A stretch of DNA of 56,176 nt from Acidobacteriaceae bacterium (GCA_003170825.1 PMYL01000052.1:1-56176); one strand, 5' to 3'. Positions 42,823 through 53,400 are shown, counted from the stretch's first letter. Translations and numbers: made by a program. Notes: generated by a model from the letters alone, not told the origin.

Positions 42823-44664
42823 ATGGCTGCGGTCGATGGAGGGAAGTTGAATTATCGAAGGGAAATTGATGGTCTCAGGGCGCTAGCAGTGATTCCTGTA
42901 ATACTTTTTCATGCCGATTTCCAGATGTTTAGCGGAGGCTTTATCGGTGTAGATGTATTCTTTGTGATTAGTGGCTATCTTATCACTTCGATCATCGTTA
43001 ACGACCTGCATCAAGATAAATTTAGTGTCCTGCGTTTTTACGAAAGGAGAGCGAGACGGATTCTCCCGGCCCTGTTTCTTGTTATGGCCGTGACGTGTAT
43101 TTTTGCCTATGAGTGGATGCTGCCGGACGAACTGAAGAACTTCGGGCAGTCCATCCTTGCCACAACGCTATTCTCCAATAACATACTGCTGGCAATTACG
43201 ACCAATTACTGGTCCCTGTCCGCGGAATTCAAACCATTACTTCATACGTGGAGCCTGGGAGTCGAGGAACAGTACTATGTTCTCTTTCCTCTTCTTCTGA
43301 TGCTCGGATGGAAGCTGTTCAGAAAACATCTGGCAGCAGTGCTTGGCGTGGCTGCAATACTGAGTTTTGCTGCCGCAAACTGGGGATTGTTCAATAAACC
43401 TGAATTTGATTATTATCTTTTGCCGACACGTGCTTGGGAGATTCTCATAGGTGCCCTTGCGGCCTTCTACATAATAGGAAAGAAGTCCGCCAGCAGCAAA
43501 TACCTTTTGAGTGAGCTGCTTGGTGGAACAGGCTTCTGCTTGATTGTTGCTTCCGTATTTATTTTGGGACGCGATAACGCATCCCGTGGCATCTTTTATC
43601 TGGTTGCGCCCACGTTAGGAACAGCATTGATTATTCTTTTTTCATCGGAGAATACCGTGGTGGGAAAAATACTGGGCTGGGACCCCATGGTAGGTGTCGG
43701 CTTGATTAGCTATAGCGCCTACCTGTGGCATCAGCCGCTCTTCTCCCTGGCACGAGTCTACTCGAAAGAACCCCCTGGAATCGCCGTCTATTCTATCCTG
43801 TCGGTTTTGACGCTCATTCTGGCCTATATCACCTGGCGCTTCATAGAGACTCCATGCCGCAACAAGGATAAAGTCGGTCGAAAAGTGATCTTCTCCTTTG
43901 CACTGGGGCTTTCGATTGCATTCGCTTTGTTTGGATTCTACCTGGACCGGAATTATGGAATTGTATCCCGGATTTATGACACCTCAAAGGTGACGCCTTC
44001 CGATCTGGATAAAAGGATTTACAACGAGAGGGTCTTTCAGAAGAAGATGGACAGTTTTCCCCTGGATAGAAAACTGAAGCTGTTGGTCATTGGCAACAGT
44101 TTCGCCAGAGACTTTGTCAACATGACGACCGAAACCTTTGACGTCGAAAAGGTAGATATCGTATATCGAGACGATTTCTCTGAGTGCATTACTCCTTTCG
44201 ATAACAAGACAGCAGAAGAACTATATGGCGTCGCCGATGTCATAGTATTCGCGAGCGGAAATGTCATCGAACGCTGCCTGTCTGACAACATCAGGTTTGC
44301 TCAAGAAAGAAACAAGGACCTGTTTTATGCAGGCACGAAGGATTTCGGTTATAACCTAAACTGGATCATGAGACTTGACCCAAAGAATAGGCCGAATCAA
44401 TGGAATCAGGTTTCCAGCGCCTCTCTCGATGCAGACGCATATGTATCACGAATTGTCCCTAAAGATAACTATATCTCCATGATGAAACCGACTGTCAAGG
44501 ATGGTTACATTCCGATAACGGATGCAGATGGCCGTCTAATCAGCATTGACAGAGCGCACGTCACAAAATTTGGCGCGATCTATTTTGGCCAACGGGTTCT
44601 CCTGGAAAGTCGATATGGGGAGATCCTGAAACGAAGAGGGGTATTGCCTATCTTGAGCGCCTAG
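42823..44664 (+). CDS. Acyltransferase 3 with C-terminal SGNH domain (OafA-like)
   Basis: A 613-residue protein. The membrane part (about ten helices) starts with YRREIDGLRALAVIPVILFH and includes GGFIGVDVFFVISGYLI and HTWSLGVEEQYYVLFP, hallmarks of acyltransferase family 3. The periplasmic C-terminal part is an SGNH domain: GNSF with candidate nucleophile S426, and DRAH with D576 and H579 as the rest of the triad. OafA-type proteins O-acetylate glycans. Base composition is visibly richer in A and T than neighbouring genes, suggesting separate acquisition. Start is uncertain (42811 or 42823); no good ribosome binding site in frame. Confidence 0.85.
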   Translation: MAAVDGGKLNYRREIDGLRALAVIPVILFHADFQMFSGGFIGVDVFFVISGYLITSIIVNDLHQDKFSVLRFYERRARRILPALFLVMAVTCIFAYEWMLPDELKNFGQSILATTLFSNNILLAITTNYWSLSAEFKPLLHTWSLGVEEQYYVLFPLLLMLGWKLFRKHLAAVLGVAAILSFAAANWGLFNKPEFDYYLLPTRAWEILIGALAAFYIIGKKSASSKYLLSELLGGTGFCLIVASVFILGRDNASRGIFYLVAPTLGTALIILFSSENTVVGKILGWDPMVGVGLISYSAYLWHQPLFSLARVYSKEPPGIAVYSILSVLTLILAYITWRFIETPCRNKDKVGRKVIFSFALGLSIAFALFGFYLDRNYGIVSRIYDTSKVTPSDLDKRIYNERVFQKKMDSFPLDRKLKLLVIGNSFARDFVNMTTETFDVEKVDIVYRDDFSECITPFDNKTAEELYGVADVIVFASGNVIERCLSDNIRFAQERNKDLFYAGTKDFGYNLNWIMRLDPKNRPNQWNQVSSASLDADAYVSRIVPKDNYISMMKPTVKDGYIPITDADGRLISIDRAHVTKFGAIYFGQRVLLESRYGEILKRRGVLPILSA

Positions 44665-44734
44665 ATAAAGTAGGCATGGGGCTTCAACCGGAAATTGCAC
44701 TTATCGCTGGGTTTGGATGCCGGCATTGTGAGAA

Positions 44735-47443
44735 TTAAAACGGTTGACATCCAAACGTGAGCACATCGCCCGATACCGTCGCGCCAGTAAGCGTAGCGTT
44801 TGTCGCGGTGTGGGCTGTTTGCCTGAAAACGTTTGCTGTTGTCTCATCATTGACAAAGCAAGTGAATCCATGCGCTGCCGTGACCCCCGGTGTGATCGTC
44901 AGAGTACATACGCCGTTCGTGCCGGACCGGATTGATCCCGCCAGCGAGTTCCCCGTTATGTCTGTCAGCCTGCATCCAGATCCTGAGACATTTACCAATC
45001 CGCTCAAAGTCGTTCCATTCACGGTACTTGTCGAACCACTTGGAGTAGTCACGCCTGGGCGCTCAGAAATGGAACTTGCCGTATTGCCGGATGTGGCTGC
45101 TCCAGCGGATGCAACATTATTCAGGCTGCCATACTGCGTAAGGAACGATGTGCCGGTTCCAGAATTCGAAACCATGCTTGAATAGGGAGGTCCAGAGAGC
45201 CACATATTTGCTCCCACGATGGTATTTGTCGCCTTGCCTGTTATAAGAATGTCCACAGACGTTGTTGCCCCCCGCTCAAAGCTGTTTCCAGAAATATCCG
45301 TATTGTCCGCGTTATTGATCCGGATGCCATTGGCCGTGATTCCGTTGACTACCTGAAAGCTGTTGTGCTCAATAGTAATTGATCTTGCCGCGTGAACAGT
45401 TGACCCCGAACTCCCGTCGATATCGACAATCGACCCGTTGGAGCCGGTAAATATTTTACTCGTTTCGAACTCGTTGTTTTCAATATGAGATCCGATTGCG
45501 GAAGTTCCGATATGCATTCCCCCAGGAACAGTGACGTTATTTCCCGTAAAGATGAATGAGGATGCCCCGGGCTGAAAGCTGACGTCGATCTTTCCTGCCA
45601 GCCAAAGGACATTATCCACCACTCGGACAGTGTCTCCGCAATTCGTCATAGCAATTCCGCCAGCAAGAATATTGTGTGAAATGTCAGAGAGAACCGGTAC
45701 GCCCGGAACTAAACCGGTGTCTTGCGCGTAGATGGCGTAACTTCCGAGCGGATACGGAATATTCACCCTCTCAATCGATAAGTAATAGACCATAGCCGTG
45801 ACGCCGTTGATGTTAAACCCATATCTCGCGGGCGTTTTGCTGGTCGATTGCGGTAATATCGAAAAGTCAGAGAAGCGGATAAAATTCGCTTGTATGGCGG
45901 GACTGACACAGAAAATATCATTGCTGGCGCTGACAGAAGAGGCCACCTGTATCACTGATCCTGTCCCCATCCCTTGAATATTGACGGGCTTCGTGACTGT
46001 AATACAAGTGTCGGATGGACCGTAGGTGTACACGCCAGTGGGTAGAAAAACTGTTCCGCCCAGCGGTGCGTCATTAATGGCTTGTTGAATACCTGCCGCA
46101 GTCCTTGGATATGCGACTCCATCCACCCAGACGGCGGAAGTGAGGTTGGCCAGCGCCCCGGATGGGGTGGTAGCTCCGGTGCCGCCGTTCGCGGGCGGAA
46201 TAGGCATCGAAAGAGAGAGAGTCACATTTCCGCTTGAACCGCCGCCGGTCAGGCCGGGTCCGGCTGTCACGCCGGTGAGGGTACTGGTGGTAGGGCCGGT
46301 GCCCGGACTGGTGGTCTCCCCCGGAAACGTCTGACCCGGCGCAAAGGTGATCTGCCCATTCGGAGCGATCGAGAGACCGGTAGCCGTGGGCGGCGTAGTT
46401 CCCGACCCGAAAAGCAGCGCTAGGTTGGCCGCGGGGCTGGCCGTGTTGTTGCCCGAGCTTGCCGCCTGCCATGCAAAGTTCTGGGGCACGGCTGCGTGGC
46501 TGGCGCTGGAATAAGTGCTGGCTCCGAGTTGCAAGGCCGGCGAATTGGTGCCTGCTGCCAGGGTGGCGGCAGAAGCCAGCAGGCTCACTGCGGCTCGCAA
46601 AGTGCTCGCTCCGTTCACATCCAACATAGTAGCAGGCGCGATTGTGCCGATGCCAACATTCGCCCCGGATTGGGCTATTAACGAGTTGCCGAGGGTCGAA
46701 GGCGTGGTCCAAACAGGTAAAAGACCGGCGGTCCCAGTCCCCGGCGCCTTTGGCGCGCCTCCGATGGGCAGAGGAAGTCCCACGGTTTGGGTAGCCTGGA
46801 CCTGATCGGCGACAGTTGACTTCAGGTCTTCGTGGGTCACGTAATCATCCGCCGGGCGCCCGGCCAGGGTCTCGGCGTCCATGGACTTGAAGGCATAAGG
46901 GACAGCCGCCAGCAGGCTTCGCGCGGGCGACGTCGCATTGGCCACTTCGGCTACCGCATCCCCGCCCGAGGCTGCGATCAGCTGCGCCTCGATCGGGCGT
47001 GCCTCAATCCACTGCGCCTCGCCAGCCTGAAACAGCGCCTGCGGAAGTCCTTCGGCGCTGGTTGCCCCCAGCAGCACAGAATAGCGCCCATCGGCTCCAA
47101 CCTTGACCGTCTGCGTCTCGTTCCATAGTGCAACCTCCCCAGCTGGATCCTGATAGAGCGCGAAGGACATCTCCACCATCCGCCCAGCCGCCTCCGGCAT
47201 ACTCCCCGTCCAGCGGACGATATTAGCCGTTGAAGCCGAGCCGGCGACTGCTGACGCATCCGTGGCAGCACTCTGCGCGCCGGCGGGCAGAGCCAGGGCG
47301 ACAGCCAATATGGAGAACGACGCGCCGAGAGCCCAGAAAAATGTCGATTTCCGTGCAGTGCGGTCGAACCGTAGCCGTTTCTGGTTCTGCACGAAAGCTA
47401 CATTTAGGTTAAGAAATGAGCGGATACCGATGAATGCGGCCAT
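44735..47443 (-). CDS. Secreted right-handed beta-helix protein with tail-fibre-like stalk
   Basis: A 902-residue protein. I chose the ATG at 47443 because GAGAGG precedes it; an atypical 30-residue N-region leads to the signal segment WALGASFSILAVALALPAGA. Residues to about 200 form a beta-rich domain (YQDPAGEVALWNETQTVKV). A low-complexity stalk follows with the phage-tail-fibre-like VGIGTIAPATMLDVNG and VTAGPGLTGGGSSGNVTL. From about residue 430 (AAGIQQAINDAPLGGTVFLP) it is a parallel beta-helix of the pectate lyase 3 kind with many N/G-rich turns. It lies reversed inside the EPS island. It may bind or cleave the exported polysaccharide; enzyme activity is not shown by any motif. Confidence 0.75.
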   Translation of the reverse strand: MAAFIGIRSFLNLNVAFVQNQKRLRFDRTARKSTFFWALGASFSILAVALALPAGAQSAATDASAVAGSASTANIVRWTGSMPEAAGRMVEMSFALYQDPAGEVALWNETQTVKVGADGRYSVLLGATSAEGLPQALFQAGEAQWIEARPIEAQLIAASGGDAVAEVANATSPARSLLAAVPYAFKSMDAETLAGRPADDYVTHEDLKSTVADQVQATQTVGLPLPIGGAPKAPGTGTAGLLPVWTTPSTLGNSLIAQSGANVGIGTIAPATMLDVNGASTLRAAVSLLASAATLAAGTNSPALQLGASTYSSASHAAVPQNFAWQAASSGNNTASPAANLALLFGSGTTPPTATGLSIAPNGQITFAPGQTFPGETTSPGTGPTTSTLTGVTAGPGLTGGGSSGNVTLSLSMPIPPANGGTGATTPSGALANLTSAVWVDGVAYPRTAAGIQQAINDAPLGGTVFLPTGVYTYGPSDTCITVTKPVNIQGMGTGSVIQVASSVSASNDIFCVSPAIQANFIRFSDFSILPQSTSKTPARYGFNINGVTAMVYYLSIERVNIPYPLGSYAIYAQDTGLVPGVPVLSDISHNILAGGIAMTNCGDTVRVVDNVLWLAGKIDVSFQPGASSFIFTGNNVTVPGGMHIGTSAIGSHIENNEFETSKIFTGSNGSIVDIDGSSGSTVHAARSITIEHNSFQVVNGITANGIRINNADNTDISGNSFERGATTSVDILITGKATNTIVGANMWLSGPPYSSMVSNSGTGTSFLTQYGSLNNVASAGAATSGNTASSISERPGVTTPSGSTSTVNGTTLSGLVNVSGSGCRLTDITGNSLAGSIRSGTNGVCTLTITPGVTAAHGFTCFVNDETTANVFRQTAHTATNATLTGATVSGDVLTFGCQPF

Positions 47444-47637
47444 TGTGAGCCTCTCCCGACAAGGCCACCCAGTGGGATCGTGCAGGGGTCTTTCATTCCT
47501 TGTCTTCCTCTCGTTCATCGGCTTCGTTGGCCATTTGCTGATGGGATACCCCTAACCGAAGTAATATGGCCGTCCAGAATTAAAAACCTCTAATTCAGTC
47601 GGAGTTGTCCCGGCTCTGCCGGGGAGACAGGCTAGGT

Positions 47638-47643
47638 TATAAT
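47638..47643 (+). promoter_or_regulatory. Possible -10 box (TATAAT) before the epimerase remnant
   Basis: A perfect TATAAT lies 38 bases before the start codon at 47681. No good -35 box is found 16-18 bases upstream, and CCCGGCTCTGCCGGG at 47609-47623 could form a small hairpin. It would drive the degraded epimerase and the downstream dehydrogenase gene. Confidence 0.35.
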
Positions 47644-47680
47644 ATAGAGCGTTGTGGATCGCTCGTTGCGAAAAGGTGAG

Positions 47681-48201
47681 ATGAATACTTTTTTAGTAAC
47701 TGGTGTTGCCGGCTTCATCGGCAGGTCAATCGCCGCGGAGTTACTCAGGCGTGGCAAACGAGTACGAGGTATTGACAACTTTACTACCGGCAAGCGAGAA
47801 AATCTGTGCGGGCTGGAGGCGATGGATTTCATTGAGGCGGATATCAACGATGCGGCGGCCATGGCAGAGGCATGCCGTGAGGTAGAGTGTATCTTCCATG
47901 AGGCCGCTATTCCTTCGGTCCCACGCTCCGTCGAAGATCCAGTATCCTCGAACCACGCTGGTGTCTCAGGGACAGTTCAGTTGTTGGTTGCGGCCAAGAA
48001 CGCAAAGGTGCGTCGTGTCGTTTATGCAGGTTCCTCATCTGTATATGGCAATACGCTAACGCTACCGACGCCGACATCAGGCAGGCAAAGGAGTGACTTG
48101 GCTATGAGCCGCTCGTGCAGTTTAGGGAGGGTCTCGAGCGCACGATTGCCTGGTACAAGAGCATTGCCAAGTACACAAAATCTCAATGTGAGGGCATATG
48201 A
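47681..48201 (+). pseudogene. Sugar-nucleotide epimerase, internally deleted
   Basis: The first 125 codons are a good SDR epimerase N-terminus: FLVTGVAGFIGRSIAAELL, IDNFTTGKRENL, FHEAAIPSVPRSV and YAGSSSVYGN. After about 48060 the frame turns to noise. A different frame then reads DADIRQAKE, an in-frame TGA, then LGYEPLVQFREGLERTIAWY and ends at 48201, which is the C-terminal helix of the same family. The middle, including the YxxxK active site, is missing (roughly 500 bases). The remnant's stop overlaps the next gene as ATGA, showing they once formed one coupled operon. AAAGGTGAG still precedes the start. Confidence 0.85.
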
Positions 48202-49547
48202 TGACCGTTGTGGCTGTGGATGGATTGCACGAAATCATTCAGAGAATTGAATCGCGCGAAGCCCGTATCGGCATTGTCGGCATGGGCTACGTGGGCCTGC
48301 CGCTTGCGCTGCTGTTCAGCGAGGAGCGCTTCGCAATTACCGGCTTCGATATCGATGCCCACAAGGTTGGCACGCTGAATAGGGGCGGGTCATACATTGT
48401 TCGCATTCCAGGCGCCGATATCCAGGCGGCCCAGAAGAATGGGTTTCAAGCAACTGCGGACTATACCCGGATTGGGGAGATGGATGTCGTCATCATTTGC
48501 GTGCCGACTCCACTGAACGAGCATCATGAGCCTGACCTCAGTTTCATAACCGAGACTGTGAAAGCCATGGCGCCCCATCTGCGACAAGGACAGCTCATTA
48601 TCCTTGAAAGCACTACTTATCCTGGCACTACTGAGGAGGTTGTTGTCCCGCTGTTGGAGCAGGGGAATCCTTCCGGGCTCAGGGTAGCGAGGGACGCTGC
48701 GAGCCCTGGATTCTATGTGGCGTTTTCTCCCGAGCGGGAAGATCCGGGCAACGATACGGTCGCACGGCGCGATATTCCCAAGGTTGTGGGCGGCTGTGGA
48801 CCGGTGGCGCAGGACTTGGCGTCCGCCGTTTACGCGACAATCTTCAACCGCACAATCCAGGTCTCATCGCCTGCCGCGGCGGAGATGACCAAGCTGCTTG
48901 AAAACATCTACCGCTGCGTCAACATCGCACTGGTCAACGAGCTAAAACAGCTCTGCATGCGTATGGGAATCGATATATGGGAGGTCATCGACGCCGCCAA
49001 GACGAAGCCCTTTGGGTTTCATGTTTTTTATCCTGGGCCTGGTCTTGGCGGCCACTGCATCCCCATCGACCCGTTCTATCTCTCGTGGAAGGCGAAAGAG
49101 TTCGATTTCCGCACGCGCTTCATTGAGCTGGCCGGCGAGATCAACGCCGACATGCCGTACTTCGTGGTCGAGAACGTGATGGAAGCCATGAGCCAACGCG
49201 GCAAGGCGCTCAGAGGCGCACGTGTGCTGGTCCTTGGGCTGGCCTACAAGCGCGATATCGACGACCTACGCGAATCGCCTTCACTTACCATCATTGAACT
49301 GCTGCAACAGCGCGGTGCGCTGGTTGAATACAATGACCCGTTCTTTGCGTCTGTCGGTCAGGGACGCAAATATGCGCTCAACATGAGCAGCACGCCGCTC
49401 GAGAGGGTCCCTGATTTCGATTGCGTGGTGATCGTGACGGATCACTCGCAATACGACTACCCGAAGATCGTGGAGAATTCCAAACTGGTGGTGGATACAC
49501 GCAATGCGACCAAGGGAATCGTAGCCACGAATATCGTGCGGTGTTGA
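48198..49547 (+). CDS. UDP-HexNAc 6-dehydrogenase (WbpA/WecC type)
   Basis: A 449-residue nucleotide-sugar dehydrogenase. The N-terminal NAD domain has IGIVGMGYVGLPLALLFSEE; the central helix has EMTKLLENIYRCVNIALVNE; GGHCIPIDP carries the catalytic Cys287; the C-terminal domain has LGLAYKRDIDDLRESPSL. It oxidises C6 of a UDP-sugar twice to a uronic acid. The sequence resembles WbpA-like UDP-GlcNAc dehydrogenases more than UDP-glucose dehydrogenases, as I judge it. It overlaps the dead epimerase by four bases and would supply an acidic sugar for the EPS. Confidence 0.88.
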   Translation: MMTVVAVDGLHEIIQRIESREARIGIVGMGYVGLPLALLFSEERFAITGFDIDAHKVGTLNRGGSYIVRIPGADIQAAQKNGFQATADYTRIGEMDVVIICVPTPLNEHHEPDLSFITETVKAMAPHLRQGQLIILESTTYPGTTEEVVVPLLEQGNPSGLRVARDAASPGFYVAFSPEREDPGNDTVARRDIPKVVGGCGPVAQDLASAVYATIFNRTIQVSSPAAAEMTKLLENIYRCVNIALVNELKQLCMRMGIDIWEVIDAAKTKPFGFHVFYPGPGLGGHCIPIDPFYLSWKAKEFDFRTRFIELAGEINADMPYFVVENVMEAMSQRGKALRGARVLVLGLAYKRDIDDLRESPSLTIIELLQQRGALVEYNDPFFASVGQGRKYALNMSSTPLERVPDFDCVVIVTDHSQYDYPKIVENSKLVVDTRNATKGIVATNIVRC

Positions 49548-49844
49548 CAGATGGTTCGAGATCGAGTTCCGGCCAGTAGGCGCGGGCTCGAACTATAGGA
49601 AAACCAAAATCACATTTCAGAGGTAGGTCAAAGCAATGGAAGCCCCTGCGGAGCATTGGAGCCGCGGCAGGCTGCTGTGTGTGGGTGTATCGCGGCTCAA
49701 CGCAGCGCGAAGGGGACCTGGGGGCGCTTCAGGAGGGGCCATTGCTCTGTGCCAAGATGAGTGAGACAAGTAGATCCTGGACAATTACTGTAGGGTGGAG
49801 AAGCTGCCAACGCAGCGGGCGCCGCGGGGCCAGGCCCACGCCAG

Positions 49845-50105
49845 CCGGTTCCCGATTCCGAAGTGATTGCCCGACCGAGGCGGCGCCGCTTCACGGCAGA
49901 GTACAAGCAATCGATCACGGTGGACAACGGAACCGAGTTTGCCTCGAAGGCGATGGATCTGTGGGCCTACACCAACGGCGTGCATCTGTATTTCATCCGA
50001 CCAGGGCGGCCGGTGGAGAACGGATATATCGAGAGCGTCAACGGCAAATTGCGCGGCGAATGCCTGAATGTCGAAGTCTTCTTTACCCTGGCCGATGACC
50101 GCCGG
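49845..50105 (+). pseudogene. IS3-like transposase remnant, orfA start joined to orfB end
   Basis: One frame reads PVPDSEVIARPRRRRFTAEYKQ in two parts: the beginning of an IS3-family OrfA (RRRRFTAEYK) runs straight into the integrase-core end of OrfB (ITVDNGTEFASKAMDLW, FIRPGRPVENGYIESVNGKL). About 900 bases of a normal element are missing between them, and the frame decays after VEVFFTLAD. The catalytic Asp-Glu pair is partly present but the protein cannot be functional. It marks the right end of the EPS island. The 297 bases before it (49548-49844) show no gene I recognise. Confidence 0.7.
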
Positions 50106-50313
50106 AAGTGTACACTAATTATTCCGCTGATACAAAATATCAGGCAGGCCACTGTGTTGCCGCGGCTTTAGAGCAGTTGGCAGTTCCGGTTTGCGAGGGG
50201 TCTTACTTTCCCAAGTATCAAGATCGAGACCTGGTGCATCCGCCAGAAGGGTGCTGACAACGAGCGCCACCACCGTCATCAGCGCCCAGGCAAGACTTGC
50301 CCTCCAGGTAGGC

Positions 50314-50370
50314 AAAAAGAATCGCACCGACCATTCACGGCATTCACGCCAGGAATGGTCGGTGCGATTC
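50314..50370 (-). terminator. Intrinsic terminator of the large repeat protein gene
   Basis: GAATGGTCGGTGCGATTC (50353-50370 on the plus strand) and its exact complement at 50319-50336 form a perfect 18-bp stem with a 16-base loop. On the minus strand the stem is followed directly by TTTTTGCC. It starts 43 bases after the stop codon of the 1559-residue protein gene and is a textbook rho-independent terminator for it. Confidence 0.85.
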
Positions 50371-50412
50371 AACCTGCCCTCGATATGAGCTTCTGCTTTC
50401 CCTGTACCTCTA

Positions 50413-53400
50413 CTACTGTGCGGTGTAGGTGTAGTCGGTAGACTGCCACTTGGCATTGATCATCTGATAGAGCCGCGCATACACTTTCACCCCATTGGTC
50501 GGCAGACCGCTCACGGTCTCAGTGGTTGCCGTCGTTCCACCCGAGTTATAAAGATTCGAAGAACCCACTCCGGTGGTGCCCAGTTCCAGTTGGTACTCCG
50601 CCGGCCCGTTCCCGCCCGTCCACGCGAAGGTCACGGTGGAACCAGCCAGCGTACTGCCCGGCGTGGGGGTCGTGAGCGCCGCCGGAACCAGCGTTCCGGC
50701 TTCCGTGTAGGTGTAGTCGTTAGACTGCCACTTTCCACTGATCAGAGAATAGAGCCGCGCGAACACCGTCACCCCGCCGGTCGGCAGACCGCTCACGGTT
50801 TCGGTGGTTGCCGTCGTTCCTCCCGAGTTATACAGATTCGAAGAACCCACTCCGGTGGTGCCGAGGTCCAGTTGGTACTCCGTGGGCCCGTCCCCAGCCG
50901 ACCACGCAAAGGCCACGCTGGAACCCGACAGCACAGTGCCCGGCGTGGGAGAAGTCAGCGCCGCCAGCACCGGTGTTCCCGCTTCGGTGTAGGTATAGTC
51001 GGCAGACTTCCAGACTGCGTTGATTTCCCAATAGAGCCGGGCGTACAATTTTAGCCCGTAGGTTGGCAGGCCGGTTACGGTCTCTGTGGTACCCGTCGTT
51101 GATCCCGAGTTATACAGGTTTTTCGAGCCTACTCCGGTGGTGCCCAGCCACAGTTGGTATGCCGCCGGGCCGGCCCCGGCTGTCCACGTGAAGGCCACGC
51201 TGGAACCTGACAGCACACTGCCCGGTGCGGGAGTCGTCAGCACCGGAGCTACCGGCGTTCCCGATTCGGTGTAGGTGTAGTCGTTAGACTGCCACTTTCC
51301 ATCGATGAGCGACCAGAGCCGCGCATACAACGTCACCCCGTCGGTCGGCAGACCGGTTACGGTCTCTGTTGTACCCGTCGTTGATCCCGAGTTATACAGG
51401 TTTTTCGAGCCCACTCCGGTGGTGCCCAGCCACAGTTGGTATGTTGCCGGGCCGGCCCCGCCCGGCCACGCGAAGGTCACGGTGGAACCTGGCAGTACAC
51501 TGCCCGGCGTGGGTGTGGTGAGCGCCGCTGGTACCAGCGTTCCGGCTTCCGTGTAGGTGTAGTCGTTAGACTGCCACTTTCCATCGAAGAGCGACCAGAG
51601 CCGCGCATACAACGTCACCCCGTCGGTCGGCAGACCGCTCACGGTCTCGGTTGTACCCGTCGTTGATCCCGAGTTATACAGGTTTTTCGAGCCCACTCCG
51701 GTGGTGCCCAGCCACAGTTGGTACGAAGTGGGCCCGTAGCCGGGCGACCACGTGAAGGTCACGCTGGAGCCTGCAAGCACACTCCCTGGTGCCGGAGTGA
51801 TAAGCGCCGCCGGCATGGGCGTGCCGGTCTCGGTGAAGCTGGCCGGAGCGCTTGCTCCAGTCACGCTGGCTGTGACGGCGAGAGCGCCAATGGCGCTTGG
51901 CTGCGCGGTAATCTGCGCCTGGCCGAGGGAGTTGGTGACTGCCGTGTTTCCAGACGGGAAGCTGACGCCGGTTCCCGTAAATGTGACTGATGCATCCGGC
52001 ACCAGGTTGCCGTACGCGTCCTGCACGATGACAGTCAGTGGATTGGTGAACTCAGCGCCGTACTGCGCTGTCTGGCCGGAACCGCCGATCTCCGCAATGC
52101 TGGCCGCGGAGCCAACAGGAGTTGAGACGCTGGCCTGGTTGGAAGGCAGCGAGGTAAACAACCCGTCATTGGCTTCCACCTGATAGTAGTACGTCGTCAG
52201 GGGCATGAGCGAGGCGTCCGCATACGACGTGCCTGAGGTGGTGGTGATCAGATTGCTGGCCGAGGGTGTGAACCCGGAGATGGTGCTGCGGAATACTTCA
52301 TACACCACGCCGGAGGTTGAACTTGCGTCCCAACTGATATTCGCCTGCGTGTCGGAGGCGCTGGAAGCGGCGAGGTTGGTTGGCGCGGCAAGCGCAGCAG
52401 GCATGTTGCTGCCCGTGCCGACCTGGATACCGTTGACCGTGGGGTTATTCGCGGCGCCGATCGTAAACAGAATCGAGATTTTTCCGTTGGCGTCCGCGAA
52501 CGTGTAGAACGATTGGACATTGGCTATGTTAGCGCCGCCCGTGGTGGCGTAGATGTCAAAATTACTCAGAACTGCCGCGCCGTTGATTGCAACATTGAAT
52601 TCGCGATAGCCGACTTTACCGCCGTTGGTATAACCGGTCCCGGTTTGAACGAAGTTCTCATTAAAGTCAAGAGCCACGATGTAGCTTGCGCCGGGCGTAA
52701 GGCCAGGAATGGTGTAAGTGAATGGGCCGCCGTGGGTGTACGAGTTAAACACGTTGTTCGGAACCCAATTCACGATGCCGGTGGGATTGTTGATCGCCAC
52801 AGACTTTACCGACAGAGTGGTGGTGCCTGACAGGTAAGTGGCTGTATCGTAGACCCAATTTTGTCCCGATGTTGTCGGGATTGTGTTGTAGGATGCGTTG
52901 GTACATGCGGCAGCGTTCAAGCAACCGGAGTCAATGCTCACGTTATAAGAAGTGATTTGTTCGCCGTGGTTGGCAGTTGTTGTGGCGCTAGCCTGATTTG
53001 AGGCCGACGATAAGCCAGCGACGTCACTCGCTTCCACAACATAGTAGTATGGCGTTCCGGCAACTGCGGTAGTGTCCGCAAACGACGTGCCCGTCACGCT
53101 GGTCGCCACCTGATTGGCGGTAGAGGGCGTAAAGCCGCTCGTCGTCGAACGGTATACCGAATAAAGAGCGCCCGGAGTCGAACTCGCCGTCCAGGTGAGA
53201 TTGACCTGCTTTGAAGCTACTGCATAAGCTTCAAGATTCGCAGGCGCCGCAGGGCAGTTCGTCGAGCAGGGTGCGCCATAGAATGGCACGTAGCTGCTGG
53301 TGGAGCCTGATTTAGCCACGGTGCCAACATTGTCGATCGTGGCAGTGATTTGCCCGCTTCCGGTGAGGAAGTCCGTCATGGCATCGGTCACGCTCACTCC

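Noticed and set aside
44712..44756. TTTGGATG...CATCCAAA inverted repeat between the convergent acyltransferase and beta-helix genes
   Set aside because: 8-bp stem with a long loop and lying partly inside the beta-helix coding end; not convincing as a terminator.
49554..49594. GTTCGAG...CTCGAAC inverted repeat after the UDP-sugar dehydrogenase gene as a terminator
   Set aside because: Only 7 bp with a 27-base loop and no T-run; too weak to call.
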